From Candidatus Harrisonbacteria bacterium (GTDB taxonomy: Bacteria > Patescibacteriota > Minisyncoccia > UBA6257 > UBA11618): a stretch of 46,694 bases of DNA. How positions within the stretch are numbered: position 1 is the first letter of the stretch; each line of letters opens with the position of its first letter. The translations under genes were made by a program, and so were the position numbers. The notes below the pieces were generated by a model. That model saw only the letters and a program-made list of their open reading frames with translations, was not told the origin of the DNA and made no database searches. Of this stretch, positions 8,095 to 15,341 are shown piece by piece. The stretch covers positions 1 to 46,694 of the forward strand of contig JAHFLN010000004.1 in assembly GCA_023244835.1 (NCBI GenBank), written 5' to 3'.

Positions 8095-8126
8095 CGCCGC
8101 GGGTTCATTCCCGCGGCGTGTTTTTT
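8095..8126 (+). terminator. Rho-independent terminator after the 7388-8080 gene
   Basis: A perfect 9-bp stem (CGCCGCGGG at 8095-8103 with CCCGCGGCG at 8110-8118) with a 6-nt loop is followed by TGTTTTTT. Confidence 0.92.
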
Positions 8127-8250
8127 GTGCGGGTGCCTGCCCCGCACTTCAAATCAACAGTGTTTATGGGGAACGAGTTGGAGTATGGATGGTCGGGAAT
8201 ATGAATGTGGGCGCATGCGGGAATTTGTAGTGCGGGGTATACTGATAGGC

Positions 8251-8838
8251 ATGAAGAGCATCGCGAAGAAGGCCCCGGTCGCTGACGACTTTTCGGTGTT
8301 TGAGGCGCTTCGGAAGAAGGGCGTTTCCGTTCCCCCGTTTGCGACCGATATGAAGGATATCGGGAAGGTTGGCCTTCCGGCCTTTATAATGTCGCGCGCG
8401 AAGGGCGGCAAGGTTACGAAGGAGACGGTCATGCGCTATGCGGATATCGCGCCCGCGATCGCGAAGGCGTCACGCGCGGGGGCCGAGGTTGTCGTCCAAA
8501 GAAGCGTTGCGGGACACGAGCTCGCCTGCGGCGTGATGCGCCACGAGCGGAAGCTCGTTCCGCTTATGCCGGTCGACGCTATCCCCCGGGCGCGACATGA
8601 AAGCGTGCCGTGGCATCTTACGGAGCGGCAGATCGAGCGGATACAGGCGCTCGCGGTGAAGGCGCATAAAGCGCTCGGTAGAGCGACGCACTCCTGCGTG
8701 CGGTGCGTCGTGTCGGGGAAAGACGCGTACGTGACCGCGGTCGAACTCTCCCCCGTTCTCTCGCGCGGGAGCCTCTTCGCCCACAGCGCGGCGGTTGTGG
8801 GCTTCACACTCCCCGAGCTCGAAGAATCGTTATCATGA
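8251..8838 (+). CDS. Degenerate D-Ala-D-Ala-ligase-like ATP-grasp protein
   Basis: The 195-residue product resembles only the central and C-terminal parts of D-alanine-D-alanine ligase. GLPAFIMSRAKGGKVTKE corresponds to the lysine-bearing ATP-grasp strand, VVVQRSVAGHELACGVM to the EEFIPGRELTVGV segment, and AVELSPVLSRGSLFAHSA to the EVNTLPGMTSHS metal/substrate loop. Normal ligases have over 300 residues; the whole N-terminal domain is missing. Of the metal ligands, the Glu of EVN is kept but Asn is Ser, and the upstream Asp of RVDF is replaced in VRCVV. Catalysis by the standard mechanism is therefore unlikely, and a paralogue with a new role or a decaying gene is possible. A TATACT box at 8238-8243 lies only 7 bp before the ATG, hinting at a nearly leaderless transcript. 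The stop overlaps the next start (ATGA). Confidence 0.7.
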   Translation: MKSIAKKAPVADDFSVFEALRKKGVSVPPFATDMKDIGKVGLPAFIMSRAKGGKVTKETVMRYADIAPAIAKASRAGAEVVVQRSVAGHELACGVMRHERKLVPLMPVDAIPRARHESVPWHLTERQIERIQALAVKAHKALGRATHSCVRCVVSGKDAYVTAVELSPVLSRGSLFAHSAAVVGFTLPELEESLS

Positions 8839-9272
8839 TTACCTGGTCATCCCCCGAATTCCATTATCACGAAAAGGACGAGGCGTGGCCCGTCGTCGTA
8901 GTGTTAGTGGGCGCGGCTGTCGCGGGCATATCGCTCTGGCAGCATAATTTCCTTTTCTTCATATTCACGCTCATCGCGACCGGGCTCGCGGTCGTATGGG
9001 GTACGCGCCGGCCGCGGCACTTCGAGTTCTCGCTCGAAAAGCGCGGGGTGCGCATAGACGGCAAGATATATCCGTATCACGACTTCGATGGCTTCGCGAT
9101 CGACGGGGCGATACTCCAATTAAGCACGAAAAGCCTCCTGCGGCCCCGGTTTTCCATACTGATTCCCGACGAGCGGGCGGGCGACATCCACGGGCATCTC
9201 CTGGCATTTTTACCCGAAATCGAATATGATGAATCATTCATAGAGGCGCTCGGACGCATAGCGAGATTCTGA
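8835..9272 (+). CDS. Small membrane protein with C-terminal PH-like soluble domain
   Basis: The 145-residue protein begins at an ATG overlapping the preceding stop by 4 bp (ATGA), indicating translational coupling to the ligase-like gene. Two hydrophobic segments (about residues 18-34 and 38-55) form a membrane hairpin. The remaining 90 residues (HFEFSLEKRGVRIDGKIYPY onward) have the alternating beta pattern of bacterial PH-like domains found after such a hairpin. No enzyme motif is visible. The pairing with a degenerate ATP-grasp protein suggests a common envelope-linked role, but function is unknown. A weak hairpin terminator follows at 9273-9300. Confidence 0.75.
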   Translation: MITWSSPEFHYHEKDEAWPVVVVLVGAAVAGISLWQHNFLFFIFTLIATGLAVVWGTRRPRHFEFSLEKRGVRIDGKIYPYHDFDGFAIDGAILQLSTKSLLRPRFSILIPDERAGDIHGHLLAFLPEIEYDESFIEALGRIARF

Positions 9273-9300
9273 AGGGCGCCTTAAAAAAGGCGTCTTCTTT
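9273..9300 (+). terminator. Weak hairpin terminator
   Basis: AGGGCGCCTT and AAGGCGTCTT form a short stem with a small A-rich loop, ending in CTTCTTT, just after the stop of the 8835-9272 gene. Confidence 0.5.
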
Positions 9301-9356
9301 CGCTTTGATTCGTATTGATATTATGATATAGTTATTTGAAATTAGTTTAATAGAAA

Positions 9357-10049
9357 ATGAGAGGAAGAATATATTTGGATAAGGAGAAGGATGAAGCGAG
9401 GCGTTTTATAGCGGGAGGTAAAAGCTATGGATATGTTAGTGAAAAACTTGGAATTCCGAAAAGCACGTTAAGCGTTTGGTTCGGAAAAACTTTACGCGGG
9501 CCGATGAATAATGAAACGGTAAGGGCACATCTGAAGCGTATCAGGCCCAGCGCTGCCGCGGCGTTACGGAAAAGATTTATAGAAATCGGCAAGAAGCAGG
9601 ATGAGATGGTTCTAGAACGGGTTCTGAAGGCTTTGAAGGAGATTCCCTTTCGTAATAAGGATGTATTGCGGGCATTACTTGCGATGTTGTATTGGGCAGA
9701 AGGTAGTAAACGCGGAAGTGGTATTAAATTTGTGAATACAGATCCAGATTTAATGCATTTATACATTTCCTTATTAAGGAGTTGTTATAAAATCAACGAG
9801 AATAAGTTAAAGGTAGTGGTGCATATTCACGATTATCATTCAGAAGTTAAGGTTAAAAATTTTTGGTCGCAACTATTAGATATACCCCTAACGCAGTTCA
9901 ATAAAACATTTATAAAGCCCCGGAGCAAAACTCGGCGATTTAGGAGAAACTTTATGGGGATTTGTCTTTTATATTATGGTGATACGAGTTTACGGAAGGA
10001 ATTTGCTATATTGAATTCTATGTTAAAAAAGCGTATAGTGGGAGCGTAA
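9357..10049 (+). CDS. HTH plus LAGLIDADG-like protein, AT-rich
   Basis: The 230-residue product has an N-terminal helix-turn-helix (about residues 12-46, FIAGGKSYGYVSEKLGIPKS then TLSVWFGK) and a C-terminal domain (about 104-226). The latter contains LAMLYWAEGSKRG, FVNTDPDLMHLYISLL and VVVHIHDYHSE. This YWAEGSK...NTDP pattern occurs in a widespread family whose fold resembles LAGLIDADG homing endonucleases. I infer a DNA-binding protein, possibly a mobile nuclease or its regulator. Codon use is strikingly AT-rich (many TTA, AAA, ATA, TAT) compared with its neighbours, a sign of transfer. The stop lies 3 bp before tRNA-Arg, so transcripts would run into that tRNA and tRNA-Gly. No clear Shine-Dalgarno precedes the ATG. 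Confidence 0.8.
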   Translation: MRGRIYLDKEKDEARRFIAGGKSYGYVSEKLGIPKSTLSVWFGKTLRGPMNNETVRAHLKRIRPSAAAALRKRFIEIGKKQDEMVLERVLKALKEIPFRNKDVLRALLAMLYWAEGSKRGSGIKFVNTDPDLMHLYISLLRSCYKINENKLKVVVHIHDYHSEVKVKNFWSQLLDIPLTQFNKTFIKPRSKTRRFRRNFMGICLLYYGDTSLRKEFAILNSMLKKRIVGA

Positions 10050-10052
10050 GAA

Positions 10053-10124
10053 GTCCTCATAGCTCAATGGATAGAGTGTAGCCCTGCGAAGGCTGAGATT
10101 GTGGTTCGATTCCACATGGGGACA
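10053..10124 (+). tRNA. tRNA-Arg(GCG)
   Basis: Acceptor GTCCTCA/TGGGGAC (10053-10059 with 10117-10123, one G-T), anticodon stem TAGCC/GGCTG, loop CTGCGAA giving GCG, T-arm TGTGG-TTCGATT-CCACA, discriminator A. CCA is not encoded. Most bacteria use ACG (inosine) for this box, so GCG is notable. It starts 3 bp after the preceding CDS. Confidence 0.93.
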
Positions 10125-10175
10125 CACGCGGATTGATTTCTTCTTGGGGAAATTATAGTATGATCCCCATAGAGC

Positions 10176-10246
10176 GCGGGTATAGTACAATGGTAGTACG
10201 TTTGGTTGCCAATCAAAATACACGGGTTCGATTCCCGTTACCCGCT
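10176..10246 (+). tRNA. tRNA-Gly(GCC)
   Basis: Acceptor GCGGGTA/TACCCGC (10176-10182 with 10239-10245), anticodon loop TTGCCAA giving GCC, T-arm ACGGG-TTCGATT-CCCGT, discriminator T. CCA is not encoded. It is followed directly by a long hairpin and repeat array. Confidence 0.95.
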
Positions 10247-10247
10247 C

Positions 10248-10545
10248 AAGCTAATACAAAAGATCCCTTTATGAAGGGGTCTTTTGTATTAGCTTCGGGT
10301 AGATAATGAAATCGAACCGCGGGTCGCAGGCTTCTCCATAAGAAGCCGAAGATTCCGAGCCGCGGAAGCGGCGAAGGGGCGATTCCCGTTTTAATGCCGA
10401 AGGTCCCCTGTTTATTCCAATCGCCGCGCGATTGGTTATAAACAGCGACCTCGACCGATCCGCCGTTCGGCGGAGAGGAAGAGGCAATTCCCCGTTTTCA
10501 ATTAGGAGATGAGATCGAACCGCAAGCCCGCTATTTTCAATGAAA
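10248..10545 (+). repeat. tRNA-tail hairpin repeat array downstream of tRNA-Gly
   Basis: In order: a hairpin with 22-nt arms 10248-10295 (loop TATG) whose distal arm is followed by CGGGTA, a copy of part of the tRNA 5' acceptor strand. Then a TCGAACCGC core (10311-10320) with hairpin GGCTTC/GAAGCC (10330-10347). Then the GCGGCGAAGGGGCGATTCCC box (10369-10388) and a hairpin CTGTTTAT...ATAAACAG around an ATTGG/CCAAT-type stem (about 10408-10444). Then a CTCGACCGA box (about 10448-10456), GAGGCAATTCCCC (about 10482-10494), and a second TCGAACCGC (about 10514-10522). The boxes recur after tRNA-Ser, tRNA-Val and tRNA-Leu(UAA). The CGATTCCCGTT ending matches 11 nt of the tRNA-Gly T-arm. Confidence 0.75.
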
Positions 10546-10570
10546 AAGCCCAGCCGAGTCGGCCGGGCTG
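10543..10570 (-). terminator. Rho-independent terminator after the 10607-11203 gene
   Basis: On minus, AGCCC-GGCCGA/CGGCT-GGGCT forms a GC-rich stem around ACT, followed by TTTTTCA. It lies 37 bp beyond the stop. Confidence 0.85.
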
Positions 10571-10606
10571 TCGCTCCCCTCTCGAGGCGGGCGCGGGCTT
10601 CGCGTT

Positions 10607-11203
10607 TCAATAATCCCGAGTCGGAACGAACCCGAATTCCTGGATGATTATAGGCATGAGGTCGCGGACCTCCCGCTCCATAGGATCGTCGCGATTCTCG
10701 ATAGTGCTCCCCTTCCGGGGTCGCATACCGGCCCGATACTGCTTCGCGTGCAGGCACTCCTCGATGGTCTGGAGCGCCATCACGTGGAACGCGGGGAGAT
10801 CCGGTATGTCGTCCGGCATATGGCCGAAGCGCATCATATCCCCGCAGTGCCCGTGGCGCATGGCGCGCGCGGCGAAAACATTCGTGATATAGAGGATGGG
10901 TTCTTTAGCTAGCCGGTCTTCGCCGATAAACATTCGGTTGAAAGAAGTTCTTCCCTTGCCATCGCTCACGTCGCATGCGAACACGAGCGTATACGGAATA
11001 GCACGGGCTCCCCATTGCAGGGCGGCGAAGTCCATTCCTTGCCGCATCGCGTCGATAAGGCGGTACAGCGACGGGCTCGTTACAGAGGGATAAAGGCCCG
11101 TTCGTGCCACATGCTCGTCTTGGGAGACGATGGTTAAAAGATCGTGAAACCGCTCGTTCGGAGGCGGCTTTGAAAGCTCGCGGAGATAGTCGAGTGCGCT
11201 CAT
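10607..11203 (-). CDS. Hypothetical cytosolic protein
   Basis: The 198-residue soluble product begins MSALDYLRELSKPPPNERF and contains a His/Met-rich central section (ARAMRHGHCGDMMRFGHMP, about residues 112-130). A helical segment FHVMALQTIEECLHAKQ (about 138-154) follows, and an acidic linker precedes the end GFVPTRDY. I do not recognise a family. Conserved-looking His and Cys residues in the middle could bind a metal, but no standard motif is present. It stands alone on the minus strand, with a strong terminator at 10543-10570 and the consensus plus-strand promoter for 11444 on its other side. Confidence 0.7.
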   Translation of the reverse strand: MSALDYLRELSKPPPNERFHDLLTIVSQDEHVARTGLYPSVTSPSLYRLIDAMRQGMDFAALQWGARAIPYTLVFACDVSDGKGRTSFNRMFIGEDRLAKEPILYITNVFAARAMRHGHCGDMMRFGHMPDDIPDLPAFHVMALQTIEECLHAKQYRAGMRPRKGSTIENRDDPMEREVRDLMPIIIQEFGFVPTRDY

Positions 11204-11320
11204 AGTATTCTTTCGAGAAAGGCGAATTGTCGAAGATCAGCGCTGATATTCTGCATAAGATAGCCTAAAAAGTCAATAAAACCAAGCCTTTTCATGCCTC
11301 TTTTGTGGGCCTGGGAAAGC

Positions 11321-11350
11321 TTGACAATATTGATATTAGTATGGTATAAT
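11321..11350 (+). promoter_or_regulatory. Near-consensus sigma-70 promoter
   Basis: TTGACA (11321-11326), 18-bp spacer and TATAAT (11345-11350) form one of the best promoters in the window. It drives a leader of about 85 nt, with a GGTCCCTTCGGGACT-type hairpin, before the small membrane protein at 11444. Confidence 0.88.
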
Positions 11351-11443
11351 ATACATGTAGATCATCGACAAGGGCATAGGCCCATAACCCGCTCGTAACG
11401 GTCCCTTCGGGACTTCGGGCATTACTCAAGGAGTGAGTGGATC

Positions 11444-11716
11444 ATGACATCATCGAATCGCGGAAATGGCTTCTTCTACCGAGTTCTCTGCATTCTCTCC
11501 GCCCTCCTCATTTGCGGCGGGGCGGGAGCTGTGGTCGCGAAGGAATACTTCTCGACCGGGCAGGTTCCCCGTCTTGAATGGGGGGTCATGTGGAGTTCCG
11601 GTATTTTCGCTCTCGCTCTCGGGATCATCCAGTCCGCGCTCACCTTGCGTGAATGGACGACGCGCGGAGCATGGGAACGGGCGCTTGCGGAGCAAGAGGC
11701 TCAGGGTGCGGAATAG
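11444..11716 (+). CDS. Small two-helix membrane protein
   Basis: The 90-residue product has two hydrophobic segments, about residues 12-31 (YRVLCILSALLICGGAGAVV) and 48-65 (VMWSSGIFALALGIIQSA), with a short positively charged N-terminus and a charged C-terminal tail EWTTRGAWERALAEQEAQ. The start codon follows AAGGAGTGAG at a good distance. A near-consensus promoter lies upstream and a hairpin terminator at 11746-11785 separates it from another tiny membrane protein (11808). I recognise no family. Strong expression signals on a small membrane protein may point to an abundant envelope component. Confidence 0.75.
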   Translation: MTSSNRGNGFFYRVLCILSALLICGGAGAVVAKEYFSTGQVPRLEWGVMWSSGIFALALGIIQSALTLREWTTRGAWERALAEQEAQGAE

Positions 11717-11745
11717 GCATGAGGCATGCAATGCCTCGTTCACGA

Positions 11746-11785
11746 GGCTCGCTCGGATCCTGTATCCGGACGAGCCTTATTTTTT
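11746..11785 (+). terminator. Hairpin terminator or attenuator between two small membrane protein genes
   Basis: GGCTCG (11746-11751) pairs with CGAGCC (11771-11776) around an inner GGAT/ATCC stem, followed by TTATTTTTT. Partial read-through could feed the next gene at 11808. Confidence 0.75.
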
Positions 11786-11807
11786 GGAGGAGAAAGGAGA
11801 ATGAAAG

Positions 11808-11993
11808 ATGAAAGGAGTGATACGAAGAATCCCCTGGTGCGTAGTGCTCTTTCTGTGCGCCATGGCATGTTTCGCCTGGTCCGCGCTCGCCTCGGGGCAA
11901 GCGGGAATCACGGAGGGCATGTCGCTTATCGGAGTGATTTCGCTCATTGTCGCACGCACGTCACTCGGCGGCCGGTGCGCATGGCGAAGGTGA
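11808..11993 (+). CDS. Tiny membrane protein, 61 aa
   Basis: The product MKGVIRRIPWCVVLFLCAMA... has two hydrophobic stretches (about residues 9-30 and 37-52) and a basic C-terminus (GGRCAWRR). A purine-rich Shine-Dalgarno (GGAGAAAGGAG) precedes the start, although an out-of-frame ATG lies between them. It resembles the 11444 product in size and topology but not in sequence. It lies between two terminators, so it is expressed by read-through or from a promoter within 11717-11790. The small size leaves some doubt. Confidence 0.55.
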   Translation: MKGVIRRIPWCVVLFLCAMACFAWSALASGQAGITEGMSLIGVISLIVARTSLGGRCAWRR

Positions 11994-12030
11994 AGAAAAA
12001 GCCCCGGTAAGGAGGCGGGGCGGTGCAATG

Positions 12031-12067
12031 CGCCGTCGGATCGATTCTGATCCGGCGGCGTTTTTTT
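12031..12067 (+). terminator. Strong rho-independent terminator
   Basis: A 12-bp stem (12031-12042 with 12049-12060, one G-T) with a 6-nt loop and seven T. The T-run overlaps the stop codon of the convergent gmd gene. Confidence 0.92.
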
Positions 12068-13064
12068 ATACCGATGTATGTCGCATGGCGTCCGCAAGAT
12101 CCGCCCGCACCATCATCTCCACAAGTTCTTTAAAAGAAACACTAGGCGACCATCCAAGGGTTTTTCGCGCCTTAGCGCTGTCTGCGAGGAGGGCTTGAAC
12201 ATCTGTCGGTCGCAGGCGGGAGTCGTCGAATTTTACGAATTTCTGCCAGTCGAGATCGACGCACGAAAAGGCAATTTCGAGGAACTCCCGCACCGTATGG
12301 CTTTCTCCGGTGCCGAGAACATAGTCATCGGCTTTGGGTTGCTGCAGCATGAGCCACATGGCTTTTACGTAATCGGGGGCAAATCCCCAGTCACGCTCCG
12401 CGTCGATATTCCCGAGTTTCAGCTCTTTCTGGAGACCACATTTGATCCGGGCGACAGCAAGCGAGATGCGCCTCGTCACGAACTCGAATCCCCTGCGCGG
12501 AGACTCGTGATTAAAAAGGATTCCCGAACAGGCGAAGAGGCCGTACGCGTCTCGGAATATTTTAGTGAGATAAAATCCCGCCACCTTGGAAACCCCGTAG
12601 GGAGAGACCGGATTGAAGGGCGTTTGTTCGTTTTGAGGAGTCGCGAGGACCGACCCGAACATTTCGCTCGTCGCCGCAAAGTAGAATTTAGAGCGAGGAG
12701 CGAGCTCTTTCAGCGCGGATAGCATATGGTGGGTGCCGTTGATATTGACATCCATCGTACCGAATTGATCTTCAAAAGAGACTCCGACCTGGCTTTGCGC
12801 GGCAAGATGATAGATCTCATCGGGCTTGATAGCGTCGATGAGTTTCCAAACGGTGGGATAGTTCGTGATGTCGCCGTGATGAAGTTTCACGTTCTCCAGT
12901 ATGGGGAGGATGCGCGACATTCTCGCTTCATGATTTTCGGCGCCGATGCGCCGTACGATGCCGTGGACTTCGTAGCCCTTGCTAAGCAAGAGTTCGGCGA
13001 GATAGCTGCCGTCCTGACCCGTAATGCCGGTTATAAGTGCTCGTTTGGGGTTTTTTGCGTCCAT
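12066..13064 (-). CDS. gmd: GDP-mannose 4,6-dehydratase
   Basis: The 332-residue extended short-chain dehydrogenase converts GDP-D-mannose to GDP-4-keto-6-deoxymannose, the entry to GDP-fucose, rhamnose or perosamine for surface glycans. The Rossmann motif is GITGQDGSYLAE (residues 13-24). The catalytic set is Thr132 and Glu134 in ATSEMFG with Tyr156 and Lys160 in YGVSK. The family signature NHESPRRGFEFVTRRIS follows, as does the RDWGFAPDYVKAMWLML segment typical of Gmd. The length is slightly shorter than most Gmd (about 340-370). It is not clustered with other glycan genes here. Its stop lies under the T-run of a convergent terminator. Confidence 0.95.
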   Translation of the reverse strand: MDAKNPKRALITGITGQDGSYLAELLLSKGYEVHGIVRRIGAENHEARMSRILPILENVKLHHGDITNYPTVWKLIDAIKPDEIYHLAAQSQVGVSFEDQFGTMDVNINGTHHMLSALKELAPRSKFYFAATSEMFGSVLATPQNEQTPFNPVSPYGVSKVAGFYLTKIFRDAYGLFACSGILFNHESPRRGFEFVTRRISLAVARIKCGLQKELKLGNIDAERDWGFAPDYVKAMWLMLQQPKADDYVLGTGESHTVREFLEIAFSCVDLDWQKFVKFDDSRLRPTDVQALLADSAKARKTLGWSPSVSFKELVEMMVRADLADAMRHTSV

Positions 13065-13103
13065 ATGCGTAAGAAGATGTTTCTGTAATACGAAGGAATT
13101 TTT

Positions 13104-14246
13104 TTAGGACATCTTCAGTCTGAATGCTTTGAGTTTGCCGATTTGGAGAGTCGTGCCGTCGGTTATGGCGATCGTCGCGTCGGGGTTTATCTCCGCCGTG
13201 CCGTCGATCTTTACGCCGCCCTGTTCTATAAGCCTTCGCCCCTCCGCCTTGCTTTTCGTTCCTGCGAGTACGAGAAGGTCAGCGAGCTTCATGTCGCCCG
13301 CGGCGACGGTGAGTTCCGGCATGTCGGCGGGTATCCCGCCCTTTGAAAATGTTCGTATGAAGTCGGCCTCCGCCCTCTCCCCTGCTCCTTCGCCGTGATA
13401 CATGCCGACGATCGTGCGCGCGAGAAGCGCTTTCGTGTCGCGCGGCCCCATCCCGTCCGGCATCGTGATATCGGTGAGAAGCGCGAAATATTTCGGCATG
13501 AGTCCATCCGGAACGCTCATGATTTTTCCGAACATGTCATTCGGCTCGTCGTTTAGAGCTATGTAGTTCCCGAGACTCTTGGACATCTTTTTTTCGCCGT
13601 CGGTTCCTTCGATCAGGGGAAGGGTCATCACATCCTGCGGCTCCATGCCGCATTTTTCTTGTACGCTTCTGCCCATGAGCAGATTGAATGTCTGGTCGGT
13701 TCCGCCGAGTTCGACATCGGCTTTAACCGCGACGGAGTCGTATCCTTGGAAGAGCGGATAGAGCGTTTCGAGCATGGATATGCTGGTGCCTTCGCTCATG
13801 CGTTTCTTAAAATCGGCGCGTTGGAGTATCTGCTGGAGGGTGATCGCGCTGAAAAGGGAAAGGAGTTCGGGCAGGGATGAGGAGAGCCATTCGCTGTTAC
13901 GGCGGATCTCCGCCTTGGTCATATCAACGACTTTTCCCGCCTGCGCGAGATAGGTCTCGAGGTTCGCTGTCACTTGCTCCTTCGTGAGCATCGGGCGGGT
14001 GCCGGACTTGTCGGCGGGGTCGCCGATCATGGCCGTGAAGTCTCCTATGATAAGAACGGCCGTATGCCCCGCGTCCTGGAAGGCGCGCAGCTTCCGAAGC
14101 GGCACGGTATGGCCGAGATGGAGATCGGGCGCGGTCGGGTCTATGCCGAATTTAACGCGTAATTTCTTCCCGGACGCGAGCGCGGCTTCGAGGTGCGCCT
14201 TGTCCGCGATCTCTTCTGCGTGGACAAGTAAATTAGACGACTTCAT
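13104..14246 (-). CDS. tyrS: Tyrosyl-tRNA synthetase
   Basis: The 380-residue class I synthetase charges tRNA-Tyr. HIGH is HLGH in DPTAPDLHLGHTVPL (about residues 37-51); KMSKS is intact in GEKKMSKSLGN. The tyrosine pocket segment GGTDQTFNLLMGR is visible. The C-terminal S4-like RNA-binding domain (about 320-380) carries LADLLVLAGTKSKAEGRRLIEQGGVKIDG. I choose the ATG giving [12 protein letters not shown]; it overlaps the upstream membrane-protein gene by 14 bp. A longer frame from 14282 would add 12 unrelated residues. The gene is last in a minus-strand series starting at nusA. Confidence 0.96.
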   Translation of the reverse strand: MKSSNLLVHAEEIADKAHLEAALASGKKLRVKFGIDPTAPDLHLGHTVPLRKLRAFQDAGHTAVLIIGDFTAMIGDPADKSGTRPMLTKEQVTANLETYLAQAGKVVDMTKAEIRRNSEWLSSSLPELLSLFSAITLQQILQRADFKKRMSEGTSISMLETLYPLFQGYDSVAVKADVELGGTDQTFNLLMGRSVQEKCGMEPQDVMTLPLIEGTDGEKKMSKSLGNYIALNDEPNDMFGKIMSVPDGLMPKYFALLTDITMPDGMGPRDTKALLARTIVGMYHGEGAGERAEADFIRTFSKGGIPADMPELTVAAGDMKLADLLVLAGTKSKAEGRRLIEQGGVKIDGTAEINPDATIAITDGTTLQIGKLKAFRLKMS

Positions 14247-14754
14247 GGGGCGTTGCGGCAAAGAAGAAAGCGACGGTCGCAAAGGCGATTAAGGGTACGG
14301 GCAGCATGCCCGCGAGCGCGCCGATGAGGATCAAAAGAGCGTTCGCGGAAAGGGAGACGACGATCGCGTGGCCGATATTCCGAACGAGGTCGTTTTCGGC
14401 GCGCACGAGGAGGCGGTTAGCGAGGATATAACCGAAGGAGAAAAGAGCGATGCCCGTGTCGATGAACCATGCGGCCAAAGCCGGCGATGCGTTGGCCGAA
14501 GAGAGCCCGACCATCACGATCGCCGCCCCTCCTATGGCGGTCGCCGTCATTCTCGACCGGCGCGTCTGCCGCGCGTGGGCGTGCTTGCTGAAGGCGAGCG
14601 CGACGAAGGAGAGGGCGATAGTTAAAACAAGAAGGAGCGCGTATGGCATTGAGGTGAATGCGGGCACTACCCCCCCTTTCACGAAGGGGTAAAGGGCAAC
14701 GCTCCCGGTGAGCCCCGCGAAGAAAACGTATTCCCAGAAGCGGAGGCGGATCAT
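14233..14754 (-). CDS. Hypothetical multi-pass membrane protein
   Basis: The 173-residue product has about five transmembrane helices (approximately residues 7-30, 36-57, 72-92, 94-110 and 128-165) joined by short basic loops such as [12 protein letters not shown]. There is no recognisable motif. It is tightly packed: its start overlaps the clpP stop by 4 bp (ATGA type) and its end overlaps the tyrS start by 14 bp, so it is translationally linked between a protease subunit and a synthetase. Function unknown. Confidence 0.75.
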   Translation of the reverse strand: MIRLRFWEYVFFAGLTGSVALYPFVKGGVVPAFTSMPYALLLVLTIALSFVALAFSKHAHARQTRRSRMTATAIGGAAIVMVGLSSANASPALAAWFIDTGIALFSFGYILANRLLVRAENDLVRNIGHAIVVSLSANALLILIGALAGMLPVPLIAFATVAFFFAATPHEVV

Positions 14755-15341
14755 TTCCGGCTTTTAATTATCTCGTCTACCACGCCGTAGTCTTTCGCTT
14801 CTTCGGCGGTAAGCCAGAAATCGCGATCGGTATCGTTTTCGATCTTCGAGAGTGTTTTGCCGGTATGGCGCATGAGAATGGAGTTGAGGCGTTCCTTGGT
14901 TCGAAGGAGATGTTTGGCGCTGATCTCGATATCGCTCGCCTGTCCCTGCGTGCCGCCCATCACCTGGTGCAGAAGGACTTCGGAATTCGGGAGGGCAAAG
15001 CGCTTGCCTTTCGCGCCGGCGGCGAGGAGCACGGCGCCCATCGACGCGGCGATGCCCACGCAGACGGTCGAGACGGCCGGTTTCACGTATTGCATGGTGT
15101 CGTATATGGCGAGGCCCGCGGATACTGATCCGCCGGGGGTGTTCACATACACGGTAATATCCTTCTTCGCATCTTCGTGCTCGAGGAAGAGAAGCTGGGC
15201 GATGACGGTGTTTGCCAGGCCGTCAGTGACGGGTCCGGATATGAAAACGATGCGTTCCTTAAGGAGTCGCGAGTAGATATCGTATGCGCGCTCGCCTTGC
15301 GGCGACTTCTCAATAACTGTCGGTACCAAGTAGTTTTGCAT
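14751..15341 (-). CDS. clpP: ATP-dependent Clp protease proteolytic subunit
   Basis: The 196-residue serine peptidase forms the double-ring chamber that degrades substrates fed by ClpX, ClpA or ClpC. The catalytic triad is Ser100 ([11 protein letters not shown]), His125 ([11 protein letters not shown]) and Asp174 ([13 protein letters not shown]). The N-terminus [31 protein letters not shown] is typical, which fixes the start at 15341. This start lies inside the 3' end of tig (32-bp overlap). No clpX is adjacent, unlike the tig-clpP-clpX order of many bacteria. Confidence 0.97.
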   Translation of the reverse strand: MQNYLVPTVIEKSPQGERAYDIYSRLLKERIVFISGPVTDGLANTVIAQLLFLEHEDAKKDITVYVNTPGGSVSAGLAIYDTMQYVKPAVSTVCVGIAASMGAVLLAAGAKGKRFALPNSEVLLHQVMGGTQGQASDIEISAKHLLRTKERLNSILMRHTGKTLSKIENDTDRDFWLTAEEAKDYGVVDEIIKSRK

